From positions 1 through 40,334 of the forward strand of contig SFAU01000025.1 of NCBI GenBank assembly GCA_007096045.1: a stretch of DNA of 40,334 bases. The letters run 5' to 3'. The position numbers and the translations under genes were made by a program. Below, one piece after another: positions 1 to 7,740 of this stretch. The number at the start of each line of letters is the position of its first letter. Within the stretch, counting starts at the first letter, position 1. A model generated the notes under the pieces. It was given only the letters and a program-made list of their open reading frames with translations, ran no database searches and was not told the DNA's origin. The DNA comes from Microcystis novacekii Mn_MB_F_20050700_S1 (lineage in GTDB: Bacteria > Cyanobacteriota > Cyanobacteriia > Cyanobacteriales > Microcystaceae).

Positions 1-90
1 CAATTGCCTTCGGGTACAATTATCACAACGGATGACAACCCTTCAAAAACCGACGCTGAGTTAAAAGACAACGGACAATAATGTTAGTAG
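1..90 (+). other. Possible 3' end of a gene entering from the left edge
   Basis: Frame 1 is open from base 1 to a TAA at 79-81 (26 codons, ending ...LKDNGQ). I do not recognise the peptide. It could be the tail of a gene starting outside the window or an accidental frame next to the tnpB fossil that begins at about 91. Confidence 0.2.
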
Positions 91-237
91 CCGAAAGACA
101 CATTATCAAGAAAGGACATCGATTTTGATGTGATAGGTTCCTACAACATTTTGCGAAAAGCATTCCCAAATGCGTTTAACCGCTATGGGATAGAGAGGTG
201 CGTAGTTCACCCAAGGAGAATCAATCTCTCGAAGTAA
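91..237 (+). pseudogene. C-terminal remnant of an IS200/IS605-type TnpB
   Basis: This frame is open for 48 codons to TAA at 235-237, with stop codons just upstream (TAA at 79, TAG at 85 and 88), so no start is left. The peptide contains DVIGSYNILRKAFPNAF and then CVVHPRRINLSK. That matches the usual end of cyanobacterial TnpB (OrfB), in which a D-x-x-(G/A)-x-N-I motif carries the last RuvC-type catalytic Asp. Full TnpB is about 400 residues, so this is a fossil, probably with the right end of the element just downstream. It lies about 150 bp upstream of ndhF and so may have reshaped that promoter region. Confidence 0.72.
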
Positions 238-385
238 AGGTGAAGGGAATTTCTGAAATGGAATTCAGTCTGTCTATATTTGACTATACTTTTACTAACT
301 ATAAACACTTTCTTAAGAATTAACCTATGTCACAATAGATGAGGATAAACCAAATAGTGTGAAATTGTAAACTAGGTATTACTGA
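238..385 (+). promoter_or_regulatory. Upstream region of ndhF
   Basis: This is 148 bp between the tnpB fossil and the ndhF start. It is AT-rich, with a TTCTTAAGAA palindrome near 310-319 and a weak AGG (374-376) nine bases before the ATG. It must hold at least part of the ndhF promoter, because the preceding sequence is mobile-element debris. No convincing -10/-35 pair can be assigned by eye. Confidence 0.35.
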
Positions 386-2437
386 ATGGAACCGCTTTAT
401 CAGTACGCGTGGCTAGTTCCCGTCCTACCCTTGGTAGGAGCTACCCTAGTCGGCGCGGGCTTAATTTCCTTTAATGAAGTCACCAATCGTCTGCGACAGG
501 TGAATGCTGTATTAATCATTTCTACCCTCGGCGCGTCGATGGTGCTGTCTTTTGCGCTGCTGTGGAGTCAAATCAATGGACACGCTCCCTATACCCAAAT
601 GATCGATTGGGCATCGGCGGGTAACTTTCACCTGAAAATGGGGTATACGATCGATCATCTCAGTGCTTTAATGTCGGTTATCGTCACCACCGTAGCCTTT
701 TTGGTGATGATTTATACCGATGGTTACATGGCCCACGACCCCGGTTATGTGCGTTTTTACGCTTATCTGAGCATTTTTAGCAGTTCTATGCTCGGTTTGG
801 TCATCAGTCCCAACCTCGTCCAGATCTACGTTTTCTGGGAATTGGTGGGGATGTGTTCCTATCTGCTAGTAGGTTTCTGGTTCACTCGTCCGGCGGCCGC
901 CGAGGCCTGTCAAAAAGCCTTCGTTACCAACCGCGTCGGCGATTTTGGCTTATTACTGGGAATGCTGGGTCTTTTCTGGGCCACTGGCAGCTTCGAGTTT
1001 GATATCATGGGTGAACGTCTAGAGGAATTAGTCTCTTCTGGAGCCATTGCCGGCAGTTTAGCGGCATTATTCGCCGTTTTAGTCTTCCTTGGACCCGTGG
1101 CCAAATCAGCCCAGTTTCCCCTTCATGTCTGGCTACCGGATGCCATGGAAGGTCCGACCCCGATTTCGGCCCTGATTCACGCCGCCACCATGGTGGCCGC
1201 TGGAGTTTTCCTGATTGCTCGGATGTATCCCGTTTTTGAGCCAATTCCCACGGCGATGACGGTAATTGCTTGGACGGGGGCCTTTACTGCCTTCCTAGGG
1301 GCAAGTATCGCCCTCACCCAGAATGATATCAAAAAGGGTTTAGCCTATTCCACCATCTCCCAATTGGGTTATATGGTTATGGCTATGGGTATCGGCGCTT
1401 ATAGTGCGGGATTATTCCACCTGATGACCCACGCTTATTTTAAGGCGATGTTGTTCCTCGGTTCTGGTTCGGTCATCCACGGTATGGAGGATGTGGTCGG
1501 TCATGAGCCGGTTTTAGCGCAAGATATGCGGATGATGGGCGGTTTACGCAAGTATATGCCCATTACTGCCCTAACTTTCCTGGTGGGAACTCTGGCCATC
1601 TGTGGGATTCCTCCTTTCGCTGGTTTCTGGTCAAAGGATGAAATTCTCGGTTTAGCTTTTGAGGCGAACCCAGCTTTATGGTTAATCGGTTGGGGGACTG
1701 CGGGTTTAACGGCTTTTTATATGTTCCGGATGTACTTTAACACCTTTGAAGGGGAGTTTAGAGGTACGAATAAGGAGATTAAACGCCGACTGTTAGCCAA
1801 TGCGGGTGCGATTCCGGCTTTTGGACCGGGGGCAATGAATGTTAAGCAATTAGACTCGGAAGCACAGGAAGAAGACAACCACGGCCATCATGCCCATGAA
1901 CCCCACGAATCGCCAATTACTATGACTTTACCTCTCATGATTTTGGCGGTTCCTTCTTTGTTAATCGGTTTGGTGGGTAAACCTTGGCAGAATTTCTTCG
2001 AGGGTTTTATTCATGTTCCTAACGAAGTAGTGGAAGAAGTTCATGCTTTTGATTGGACAGAGTTTCTGATTATGGCGGGTAATTCGGTGGGGATTGCTTT
2101 AATCGGGATTACTGTCGCTTCTTTGATGTATCTCCAGAAGAAAATTGACCCCGCAATCATTGCCGAAAAATTCCCCGCTTTCTATCGTTTTTCCCTGAAC
2201 AAGTGGTACATTGATAATCTCTATGATCGAGTTTTCGTCCAAGGTTGTCGTCGTCTCGCACGGCAAATTATGGAAGTGGATTATCGTGTTATCGATGGGG
2301 CGGTGAATTTAACTGGTTTAGCTACTCTTGTCAGTGGTGAAGGTCTTAAATACCTCGAAAATGGTCGCGCCCAATTCTACGCTTTAATTGTCTTTGCCGC
2401 AGTTTTGGGTTTAGTAATTGTCTATAGTCTGGTGTAG
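386..2437 (+). CDS. ndhF: NAD(P)H-quinone oxidoreductase subunit 5 (NdhF)
   Basis: This is a proton-pumping antiporter-like subunit of the thylakoid NDH-1 complex, which passes electrons from ferredoxin to plastoquinone for respiration, cyclic electron flow and (with NdhD partners) CO2 uptake. The 683 residues are normal for NdhF/NuoL and form many hydrophobic helices. Family residues are visible: Glu152 in the FWELVGMCSYL helix, Lys240 and His247 in GPVAKSAQFPLHVWLPDA, and Lys417 in FWSKDE. A His-rich loop (GHHAHEPHE) lies around residues 500-510, and a C-terminal amphipathic region follows, as expected for the lateral arm of this subunit. ATG at 386 is the natural start. No ndhD follows within the window; the gene ends in its own terminator. 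The sequence resembles NdhF1 (respiratory/cyclic form), but F1 versus F3 is not certain by eye. Confidence 0.96.
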   Translation: MEPLYQYAWLVPVLPLVGATLVGAGLISFNEVTNRLRQVNAVLIISTLGASMVLSFALLWSQINGHAPYTQMIDWASAGNFHLKMGYTIDHLSALMSVIVTTVAFLVMIYTDGYMAHDPGYVRFYAYLSIFSSSMLGLVISPNLVQIYVFWELVGMCSYLLVGFWFTRPAAAEACQKAFVTNRVGDFGLLLGMLGLFWATGSFEFDIMGERLEELVSSGAIAGSLAALFAVLVFLGPVAKSAQFPLHVWLPDAMEGPTPISALIHAATMVAAGVFLIARMYPVFEPIPTAMTVIAWTGAFTAFLGASIALTQNDIKKGLAYSTISQLGYMVMAMGIGAYSAGLFHLMTHAYFKAMLFLGSGSVIHGMEDVVGHEPVLAQDMRMMGGLRKYMPITALTFLVGTLAICGIPPFAGFWSKDEILGLAFEANPALWLIGWGTAGLTAFYMFRMYFNTFEGEFRGTNKEIKRRLLANAGAIPAFGPGAMNVKQLDSEAQEEDNHGHHAHEPHESPITMTLPLMILAVPSLLIGLVGKPWQNFFEGFIHVPNEVVEEVHAFDWTEFLIMAGNSVGIALIGITVASLMYLQKKIDPAIIAEKFPAFYRFSLNKWYIDNLYDRVFVQGCRRLARQIMEVDYRVIDGAVNLTGLATLVSGEGLKYLENGRAQFYALIVFAAVLGLVIVYSLV

Positions 2438-2466
2438 ATTTTTAATCCGTTGACTAAAGATTTTTG

Positions 2467-2487
2467 GGGGCGCAAAGCCCCTTTTTT
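2467..2487 (+). terminator. Intrinsic terminator of ndhF
   Basis: A GGGGC / GCCCC stem with a GCAAA loop is followed directly by six T residues, 30 bp after the ndhF stop. It is a compact rho-independent terminator shape. Confidence 0.75.
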
Positions 2488-2585
2488 CGGCTTTAAGTCC
2501 CCCTTTTTAAGGATAATTTAGGAGGAGCGAACTCTTATGATCATATTTTGGGAAAGCGATCGCTTTTGATATACTGTGTAAAATA

Positions 2586-2681
2586 TATAGCGGTTCCTGA
2601 TTGGATGAAGTACGGCAGATGCCTTACTGGATAAGCGTTACAGTCATCTGTATGTGCCTCACGCTAACGAGAACCGCTATA
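2586..2681. repeat. 96-bp MITE-like element with perfect terminal inverted repeats
   Basis: The ends TATAGCGGTTC (2586-2596) and GAACCGCTATA (2671-2681) are perfect 11-bp inverted repeats. The TA at the outermost positions fits the TA target of IS630/Tc1-like elements. There is no ORF, so it is a non-autonomous element. Assignment to an IS630-derived MITE is inference. Confidence 0.7.
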
Positions 2682-2757
2682 GATGATAATTGAAATAGGT
2701 TTTGCTCCCTGCTCCGGCTCTCCCCACTCTGGTGCAGTCCTAAGGAATTGACATACT

Positions 2758-2962
2758 CCCACCGTCAAGCTACGCTGTGACGGGGGATTCTTGACCTATC
2801 ACTATCGGAAATTCCTTGTTCAACGAGACAGCTTAGATTCTCAATGTCTCCATTAAAAACCCAGAGGTCGGACTCTCTCAAGGCGTTTGGGTCGGTTTCT
2901 GTTTGCCCAACAGTACCGTTGAGGCTCTTCTGGTTTCTGTGTGGAAACGAGATAAGCAAAGA
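2758..2962 (-). pseudogene. TnpB C-terminal fossil with IS200/IS605-type end hairpin
   Basis: The minus-strand frame ending at 2765 reads ...LNGTVGQTETD... and closes ...DSDRSRIPRHSVA. The GTVGQTET segment is typical of the variable tail of cyanobacterial TnpB proteins. A stop codon (TAA at 2963-2965) cuts the frame just upstream, so only about 65 codons remain. The last codons fold into a hairpin (CCGTCA 2762-2767 with TGACGG 2778-2783, flanked by CCC/GGG), which resembles the subterminal hairpin of IS200/IS605 elements. No TnpA is nearby. Confidence 0.6.
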
Positions 2963-2965
2963 TTA

Positions 2966-3262
2966 TCACACAAAGTCGAGAAGAGCCAGTAATTTAGATA
3001 GTCAGAAGCTTATCTTGATTCAGCAACGCCCTTTTCTATCCCTTTTAAACAGGATTTATAGCTTTTTTCAAATCGATGATGTACTCCCGCTGCTGCCTCC
3101 TGTCTCCTGAATATTCCCAATAGTTTTATATTTTCTTTAGGGATGGGCTGTCCCAAAATCTGCTCAGAGCGGCCAAAAGTCAGAAAATAGAAATGTAAGG
3201 TGCGATTGGAGAACTTGAGCAGCGATCGCACACATCAGCCGCCATTGGAGAAGAATAAAGTT
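2966..3262. other. Intergenic region upstream of ilvD
   Basis: About 300 bp with no supportable gene. It contains decayed sequence next to the tnpB fossil, a HIP1 octamer (GCGATCGC, about 3222-3229) and a GGAG at 3247-3250 that is a plausible ribosome binding site for ilvD. Open frames on both strands have no recognisable product. Confidence 0.4.
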
Positions 3263-4960
3263 ATGGCAGATAACTACAGAAGTCGCATTGTTACCCAAGG
3301 TACCCAACGCAGTCCCAATCGGGCGATGTTAAGAGCGGTAGGTTTTGGGGATGAGGACTTTAGCAAACCAATCATCGGCATCGCTAACGGATTTAGCACC
3401 ATTACCCCCTGTAACATGGGAATTAATGATTTAGCAATGCGCGCCGAAGCAGCCACGAGATTAGCGGGGGGAATGCCGCAACTTTTCGGGACTATCACCA
3501 TTAGTGACGGGATTTCCATGGGAACAGAAGGGATGAAATATTCTCTCGTTTCTAGGGAAGTAATCGCCGATTCCATTGAAACCGTCTGTAATGGTCAAAG
3601 TCTCGATGGAGTCCTCGCTATCGGGGGTTGTGACAAAAATATGCCAGGAGCGATGATTGCCATGGCCCGGATGAATATTCCCGCTATTTTCGTCTATGGT
3701 GGCACAATTAAACCGGGACGCTACAAAGACTGCGATTTAACCGTGGTCAGTTCCTTTGAAGCGGTGGGACAGTACAGCGCCGGTAAAATCGGTGAAGAAG
3801 ACCTCATCGGAATCGAACGCAACGCTTGCCCCGGTGCCGGTTCCTGTGGTGGTATGTTTACTGCTAATACCATGTCTTCCGCTTTTGAAGCCATGGGCAT
3901 GAGTTTACCCTATTCCTCAACCATGGCCGCCGAAGATGCGGAAAAAGCCGATAGTACCGAAGAATCGGCCAAGGTTTTGGTCGAGGCGATTAAAAAACAG
4001 ATTCTCCCTAGCCAAATTTTGACCCGTAAAGCCTTTGAAAACGCTATTTCGGTAATTATGGCGGTGGGAGGTTCCACTAACGCTGTGCTACACCTTTTAG
4101 CCATTTCCCGCACCATGGGGGTAGAATTATCGATCGATGATTTTGAAACTATCCGGCAGCGAGTACCGGTTATCTGCGATCTTAAACCCTCTGGGCGTTA
4201 CGTTACCGTGGATCTGCATAAAGCCGGTGGTATTCCCCAAGTGATGAAAATTCTCCTGGTTAATGGTTTACTACACGGGGATGCTCTCACCATTAGCGGT
4301 CAGACTATCGCTGAGATTTTAGCCGATATTCCCGACCAACCGCCGTCAGGTCAAGATGTTATCCGTCCTTTTAGCAATCCTGTCTATAAAGAGGGTCATT
4401 TAGCCATTTTAAAAGGAAATCTGGCCACAGAGGGAGCCGTGGCCAAAATTAGCGGCGTGAAAACTCCGGTCATCACTGGACCTGCGCGGGTGTTTGAGTC
4501 GGAAGAAACCTGTTTAGAGGCAATTTTAGCCGGAAAAATTCAAGCCGGGGATGTGGTGGTTGTCCGTTACGAGGGACCAGTAGGTGGACCGGGTATGCGG
4601 GAAATGTTGGCCCCCACTTCGGCAATTATCGGCGCCGGTTTAGGGGATTCCGTGGGATTAATTACCGATGGTCGTTTTTCCGGGGGAACCTATGGCATGG
4701 TAGTTGGTCACGTCGCTCCCGAAGCGGCGGTGGGTGGTACAATTGCTCTGGTAGAGGAAGGGGATCAAATTACTATTGATGCTCGTCAGCGTCTCTTGAG
4801 TTTAAATGTATCGGAGGAAGAATTAGTCCGTCGTCGTAACCATTGGCAACCGCACCCCCCACGCTATAAAACGGGAATTCTCGGCAAATACGCTAAGTTA
4901 GTCTCCTCTAGCAGTCTCGGCGCTTTAACAGATCTAGACCTGTTCAAAAAGTGTCACTAA
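3263..4960 (+). CDS. ilvD: Dihydroxy-acid dehydratase
   Basis: It dehydrates 2,3-dihydroxy-3-methylbutanoate and its isoleucine-pathway analogue to the 2-oxo acids, the step before transamination to valine and isoleucine (and on to leucine and pantothenate). The protein of 565 residues has the family hallmarks: Cys50 (TPCNMG), Cys123 ([10 protein letters not shown]) and Cys195 ([14 protein letters not shown]) as iron-sulfur ligands, and Ser473 in [11 protein letters not shown] as the proposed catalytic base. I choose ATG 3263 (MADNYRSR) because known IlvD proteins start there and a GGAG precedes it at 12 bp. An in-frame extension to 3200 has no family counterpart. It stands alone, not in an ilv operon. 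Confidence 0.96.
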   Translation: MADNYRSRIVTQGTQRSPNRAMLRAVGFGDEDFSKPIIGIANGFSTITPCNMGINDLAMRAEAATRLAGGMPQLFGTITISDGISMGTEGMKYSLVSREVIADSIETVCNGQSLDGVLAIGGCDKNMPGAMIAMARMNIPAIFVYGGTIKPGRYKDCDLTVVSSFEAVGQYSAGKIGEEDLIGIERNACPGAGSCGGMFTANTMSSAFEAMGMSLPYSSTMAAEDAEKADSTEESAKVLVEAIKKQILPSQILTRKAFENAISVIMAVGGSTNAVLHLLAISRTMGVELSIDDFETIRQRVPVICDLKPSGRYVTVDLHKAGGIPQVMKILLVNGLLHGDALTISGQTIAEILADIPDQPPSGQDVIRPFSNPVYKEGHLAILKGNLATEGAVAKISGVKTPVITGPARVFESEETCLEAILAGKIQAGDVVVVRYEGPVGGPGMREMLAPTSAIIGAGLGDSVGLITDGRFSGGTYGMVVGHVAPEAAVGGTIALVEEGDQITIDARQRLLSLNVSEEELVRRRNHWQPHPPRYKTGILGKYAKLVSSSSLGALTDLDLFKKCH

Positions 4961-4987
4961 AACGGCGATCGCAATTAATCGCCGTTT
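4960..4987 (+). terminator. Hairpin after ilvD, probable terminator
   Basis: A 10-bp perfect stem (AAACGGCGAT / ATCGCCGTTT) with an 8-base loop starts at the ilvD stop. It includes a HIP1-like core. Only three T residues follow before a C run, so termination strength is uncertain. Confidence 0.45.
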
Positions 4988-5012
4988 CCCCCGCTGCTCA
5001 CCGAACACTCCC

Positions 5013-5041
5013 ACTGATAACTGATAACTGATAACTGATAA
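5013..5041. repeat. Short tandem heptamer repeat (ACTGATA x4)
   Basis: Four copies of ACTGATA in a row. The same heptamer family, in either orientation, recurs at 7630-7738, 29647-29672, 30251-30313 and 31702-31733. It belongs to the short tandemly repeated class common in cyanobacterial intergenic DNA. Confidence 0.85.
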
Positions 5042-5087
5042 GACTGACGGCTCTAATTAAGTAGGTGGGTGGAATTAAATATAAGAT

Positions 5088-5175
5088 GAACGTAGGTTGG
5101 GTTGAAGCATGAAACCCAACCCCCGCATGGGTTACGAAGTGCGCTAACCCATCCTACAAATAATTGTGCCTCCCT
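5088..5175. repeat. 88-bp dispersed repeat, copy A (overlaps a gene start)
   Basis: This is nearly identical to 12650-12737 (one visible mismatch). Inside are inverted motifs GTAGGTTGGGTT ... AACCCATCCTAC and a second internal pair, giving a foldable MITE-like unit. Its right end contains GTGCCTCCCT, which includes the GTG start codon and next codons of the TPR gene at 5166. Confidence 0.8.
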
Positions 5176-6023
5176 TCACTGTCTATCGAGCGCTCGAATG
5201 CCGTCCGGATACCTATCGGGACTGGTATGACCAAGGCAATATTTTAAAAGAAAGAATGGACTATTTTGGAGCCTTAATCAGCTACGAAAAAGCCTTAGAA
5301 TATTATCCAGATGATTATTGGGCATGGTACAAAAGGGGTATGATACTAGAAGACTTGGGAATGTATGAAGAAGCGGCTGAAAGTTACTCTAACGCCGCAC
5401 AGGTAAAGGATGATAACTATTGGGCTTGGTACGATCAAGGTTGTGTTTATCTACAGGAATTAAAGGACTACGAAAAAGCGATCGCTTGTTTTCAACGGGC
5501 CCTAAGTCATAGTCCGGGGGACTATTGGGCCGCCTACCGGCAAGGGGAGGCCTATCGATTGCTCAAAAATTACGAACGCGCTATCACTTCCTATGATCTG
5601 GCCCTGGGGGTGCGACCCCGGGATTATTGGGCCTGGTATCGTCGCGGCGACGCTTTCCGGGATTGGGGCCATCCCCAAGAGGCTTTATTTAATTATCGTA
5701 CCGCTCTCGATATCCGACCGCAAGATTACTGGTCTTGGTATCAACAGGGTGTGATCCTACAGGAATTACAGCGTTTACCAGAAGCGATCGCCTGTTATGA
5801 AGAATCGTTAAAAATTGATCAAGATGATCGCTATGCGTGGTATAATGCCGCCTGCTGTTATGCCGCTCTCGGTCAACAACAAAAAGCGATCGACTGTTTA
5901 CGGGAAGCTCTAGACATAGAACCGGATATTTGCGGCGAATTAGTGCGTAATAACTTTGTTTTCGATAGTTTAAGGCAAAATGAAACCTTTAGTGACCTCT
6001 TGAGTTGCTATTCCCCTAGCTAA
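5166..6023 (+). CDS. Tetratricopeptide repeat protein with DYWAWY motifs
   Basis: A 285-residue all-TPR protein; a protein-protein interaction scaffold with unknown partner. At least seven 34-residue repeats are visible from about residue 18 to 265. Each begins with an unusually conserved aromatic motif (DDYWAWYKRG, DNYWAWYDQG, GDYWAAYRQG, RDYWAWYRRG, QDYWSWYQQG). No signal peptide or membrane segment is seen. GTG 5166 is the only reasonable start: an in-frame stop lies at 5145-5147, and the next Met (residue 31) would cut the first repeat in half. The start region lies in a dispersed repeat. The strong repeat-to-repeat similarity suggests recent internal duplication or selection for a repeated aromatic surface. 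Confidence 0.88.
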   Translation: MPPFTVYRALECRPDTYRDWYDQGNILKERMDYFGALISYEKALEYYPDDYWAWYKRGMILEDLGMYEEAAESYSNAAQVKDDNYWAWYDQGCVYLQELKDYEKAIACFQRALSHSPGDYWAAYRQGEAYRLLKNYERAITSYDLALGVRPRDYWAWYRRGDAFRDWGHPQEALFNYRTALDIRPQDYWSWYQQGVILQELQRLPEAIACYEESLKIDQDDRYAWYNAACCYAALGQQQKAIDCLREALDIEPDICGELVRNNFVFDSLRQNETFSDLLSCYSPS

Positions 6024-6152
6024 AATCTTGTTGACTCGATCGCCCTGAGCAGTACCTAAGAAAAATTAATTATACATCTAAGCCGTCACTATTTTAGGAG
6101 TCGGGAGTCAATTAGCTACAATTGCAATTAGAGAAAAATTATTGAGAATCTT

Positions 6153-6587
6153 ATGCGAGAACTAGACAGAGACAAAACCATCGAACAACTGAACGAAATC
6201 ATGGAATTTGAACTAGCGGGAGTTGTCCGTTACACCCACTATTCCCTGATGGTGACAGGTCCCCATCGCATCCCTATCGTCCAATTTTTCCAGACTCAGG
6301 CCACGGAATCCCTCACCCACGCGCAACAAGTTGGGGAAATTCTCACCGGTTTAGAAGGTCATCCTAGCCTAAAAATTGCCCCAATTGAGGAAAGCTATGA
6401 ACATAATATCAAAGCAATCTTGAGTGAGAGCCTCAATCATGAGAAAAAATCCCTTGATTTGTACAAAGCACTCCTAGAAACCGTCGAAGATGCCAGTATT
6501 TACCTAGAAGAATTCGCTCGCGGTATGATCGGACAAGAAGAATTACACAATCTGGAAATTCGCAAGATGCTGCGGGATTTTGCTTAA
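6153..6587 (+). CDS. Bacterioferritin-like (ferritin superfamily) protein
   Basis: A 144-residue four-helix ferritin-like protein, probably binding a di-iron centre for iron storage or peroxide-dependent iron oxidation. Likely ligands by family pattern are Glu20 (helix A, FELAGVVRYTHY), Glu52 and His56 (helix B, ATESLTHAQQ), Glu92 or nearby (helix C, SESLNHEKKS) and Glu129/His132 (helix D, GQEELH). Helix B has E-x3-H rather than the E-x2-H of E. coli Bfr, so this may be a distinct subgroup. Only 34 bp separate it from the FTR1 permease gene downstream, so iron uptake and storage are probably co-transcribed. The exact heme or oligomer state cannot be told from the sequence. Confidence 0.85.
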   Translation: MRELDRDKTIEQLNEIMEFELAGVVRYTHYSLMVTGPHRIPIVQFFQTQATESLTHAQQVGEILTGLEGHPSLKIAPIEESYEHNIKAILSESLNHEKKSLDLYKALLETVEDASIYLEEFARGMIGQEELHNLEIRKMLRDFA

Positions 6588-6621
6588 GCTAGGATCAAAG
6601 CTAGAGTTTATCGACTAGCTT

Positions 6622-7542
6622 ATGAATCTCAGTTTCGCTTTACCCACTTTTATTATCACTCTCCGGGAAGGTTTCGAGGCCGCTTTAGTGGTGGGAATTG
6701 TCCTCGCTTGTTTACAAAAATCGGGTCGATCGCAACTTAACTCATGGGTGTATCGTGGTATTGGTGCAGGAGTAGTCGCTAGTGTTTTGGTGGGTATTTT
6801 GCTAGGGGGAATCCTTTTGCAAGTGGATGCCTCTCCTAGTCCGTTTGTACCAATGATTAAGGAATTACTGGCTGCCACTTTTGGACTGATTGCGGTTTTG
6901 ATGTTGAGTTGGATGTTAATTTGGATGACTCAACAGGCCAAATCTTTGAAATCTGAGGTAGAAAATGCGGTAAAAGCGGGTTTAAAAGCGGAAAATGGGG
7001 CAGGAAAAGCGATTTTTCTGCTCGTTTTTATCGCTGTCTTGCGGGAGGGATTTGAAACTGTTCTTTTTATCTTGGCCCAATTCCAAAAAGATTGGCAGCT
7101 ACAAACCCTGGGTGCGATAGCGGGGTTAAGTGTGGCAACTTTGTTGGGAATTCTCCTATTTGCAGGGGGAGTAAAAATTAATATCCGTCTCTTTTTCCAA
7201 ATTATGGGGACTTTCCTCCTCTTAATCGTTGCGGGATTACTCATCGGTGTTTTGAAACATATCGACGCAGGAATCAGTCTTTTAAGTGAAATTGACCCTT
7301 TTTATCGCAATTTCTGTCCTTCTCTCCCCTCCTCCTGTCTTCTCGGTTTTCAAGTTTGGGACGGTTCCCAAATTTTGAGCGATCGCACTTTCCCCGGACT
7401 CCTGCTCAAATCCCTGTTTGGTTATCGTCAAAACCTCTATATCAGTCAAATTGTTGCTTATATCCTCTTTTTACTGCTTATCGGTGGCCTCTATTTCCAA
7501 AGCTTACGACAACGTCCTCAAACAGTGACCAGTAAACAGTAA
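6622..7542 (+). CDS. FTR1-family iron permease
   Basis: A 306-residue integral membrane protein, likely a high-affinity iron importer in the plasma membrane. Two R-E-x-x-E iron-binding motifs are present: Arg15-Glu19 (TLREGFEAAL) and Arg141-Glu145 (VLREGFETVLF), as required in Ftr1/EfeU proteins. About seven hydrophobic helices are visible. It follows the ferritin-like gene and probably forms an iron operon with it; no EfeO/EfeB partner is in the window. The last residues (TVTSKQ) and the TAA stop are written in the CAGTAAA-type tandem repeat that continues downstream, so the native C-terminus may have been altered by repeat expansion. Confidence 0.92.
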   Translation: MNLSFALPTFIITLREGFEAALVVGIVLACLQKSGRSQLNSWVYRGIGAGVVASVLVGILLGGILLQVDASPSPFVPMIKELLAATFGLIAVLMLSWMLIWMTQQAKSLKSEVENAVKAGLKAENGAGKAIFLLVFIAVLREGFETVLFILAQFQKDWQLQTLGAIAGLSVATLLGILLFAGGVKINIRLFFQIMGTFLLLIVAGLLIGVLKHIDAGISLLSEIDPFYRNFCPSLPSSCLLGFQVWDGSQILSDRTFPGLLLKSLFGYRQNLYISQIVAYILFLLLIGGLYFQSLRQRPQTVTSKQ

Positions 7543-7738
7543 ACAGTAATCAGTGATCAGTAATCAGTGATCAGTAATCAGTGAAAAGATGGCAAGAAAC
7601 TACTATTTAATACTGCACACTTAAAAACTCACATCTGATAACTGTTAACTTACCCACTGATAACTGATAACTGATAACTGTTAACTGATAACTTACCCAC
7701 TGATAACTGATAACTGATAACTGTTAACTGATAACTGA
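7523..7738. repeat. Two blocks of heptameric tandem repeats
   Basis: Block 1 (7523-7584) is built from CAGTAAA/CAGTAAT/CAGTGAT heptamers and overlaps the FTR1 stop codon. Block 2 (about 7636-7738) is CTGATAA/CTGTTAA heptamers arranged as a larger duplication, with TTACCCACTGATAACTGA appearing twice. It runs to the start of the next gene at 7741 and leaves no normal promoter or ribosome binding site close to that ATG. Confidence 0.85.
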
Positions 7739-7740
7739 TT

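Noticed and set aside
910-1244. Minus-strand open frames opposite ndhF
   Set aside because: They lie wholly inside the strongly supported ndhF, have no recognisable product and are codon-bias shadows.
2586-2681. Hairpin after ndhF considered as a regulatory RNA
   Set aside because: The perfect terminal repeats with TA ends and lack of promoter context fit a MITE better.
2844-3110. 88-codon plus-strand frame upstream of ilvD
   Set aside because: It is antisense to the TnpB fossil and has no protein-like features of its own.
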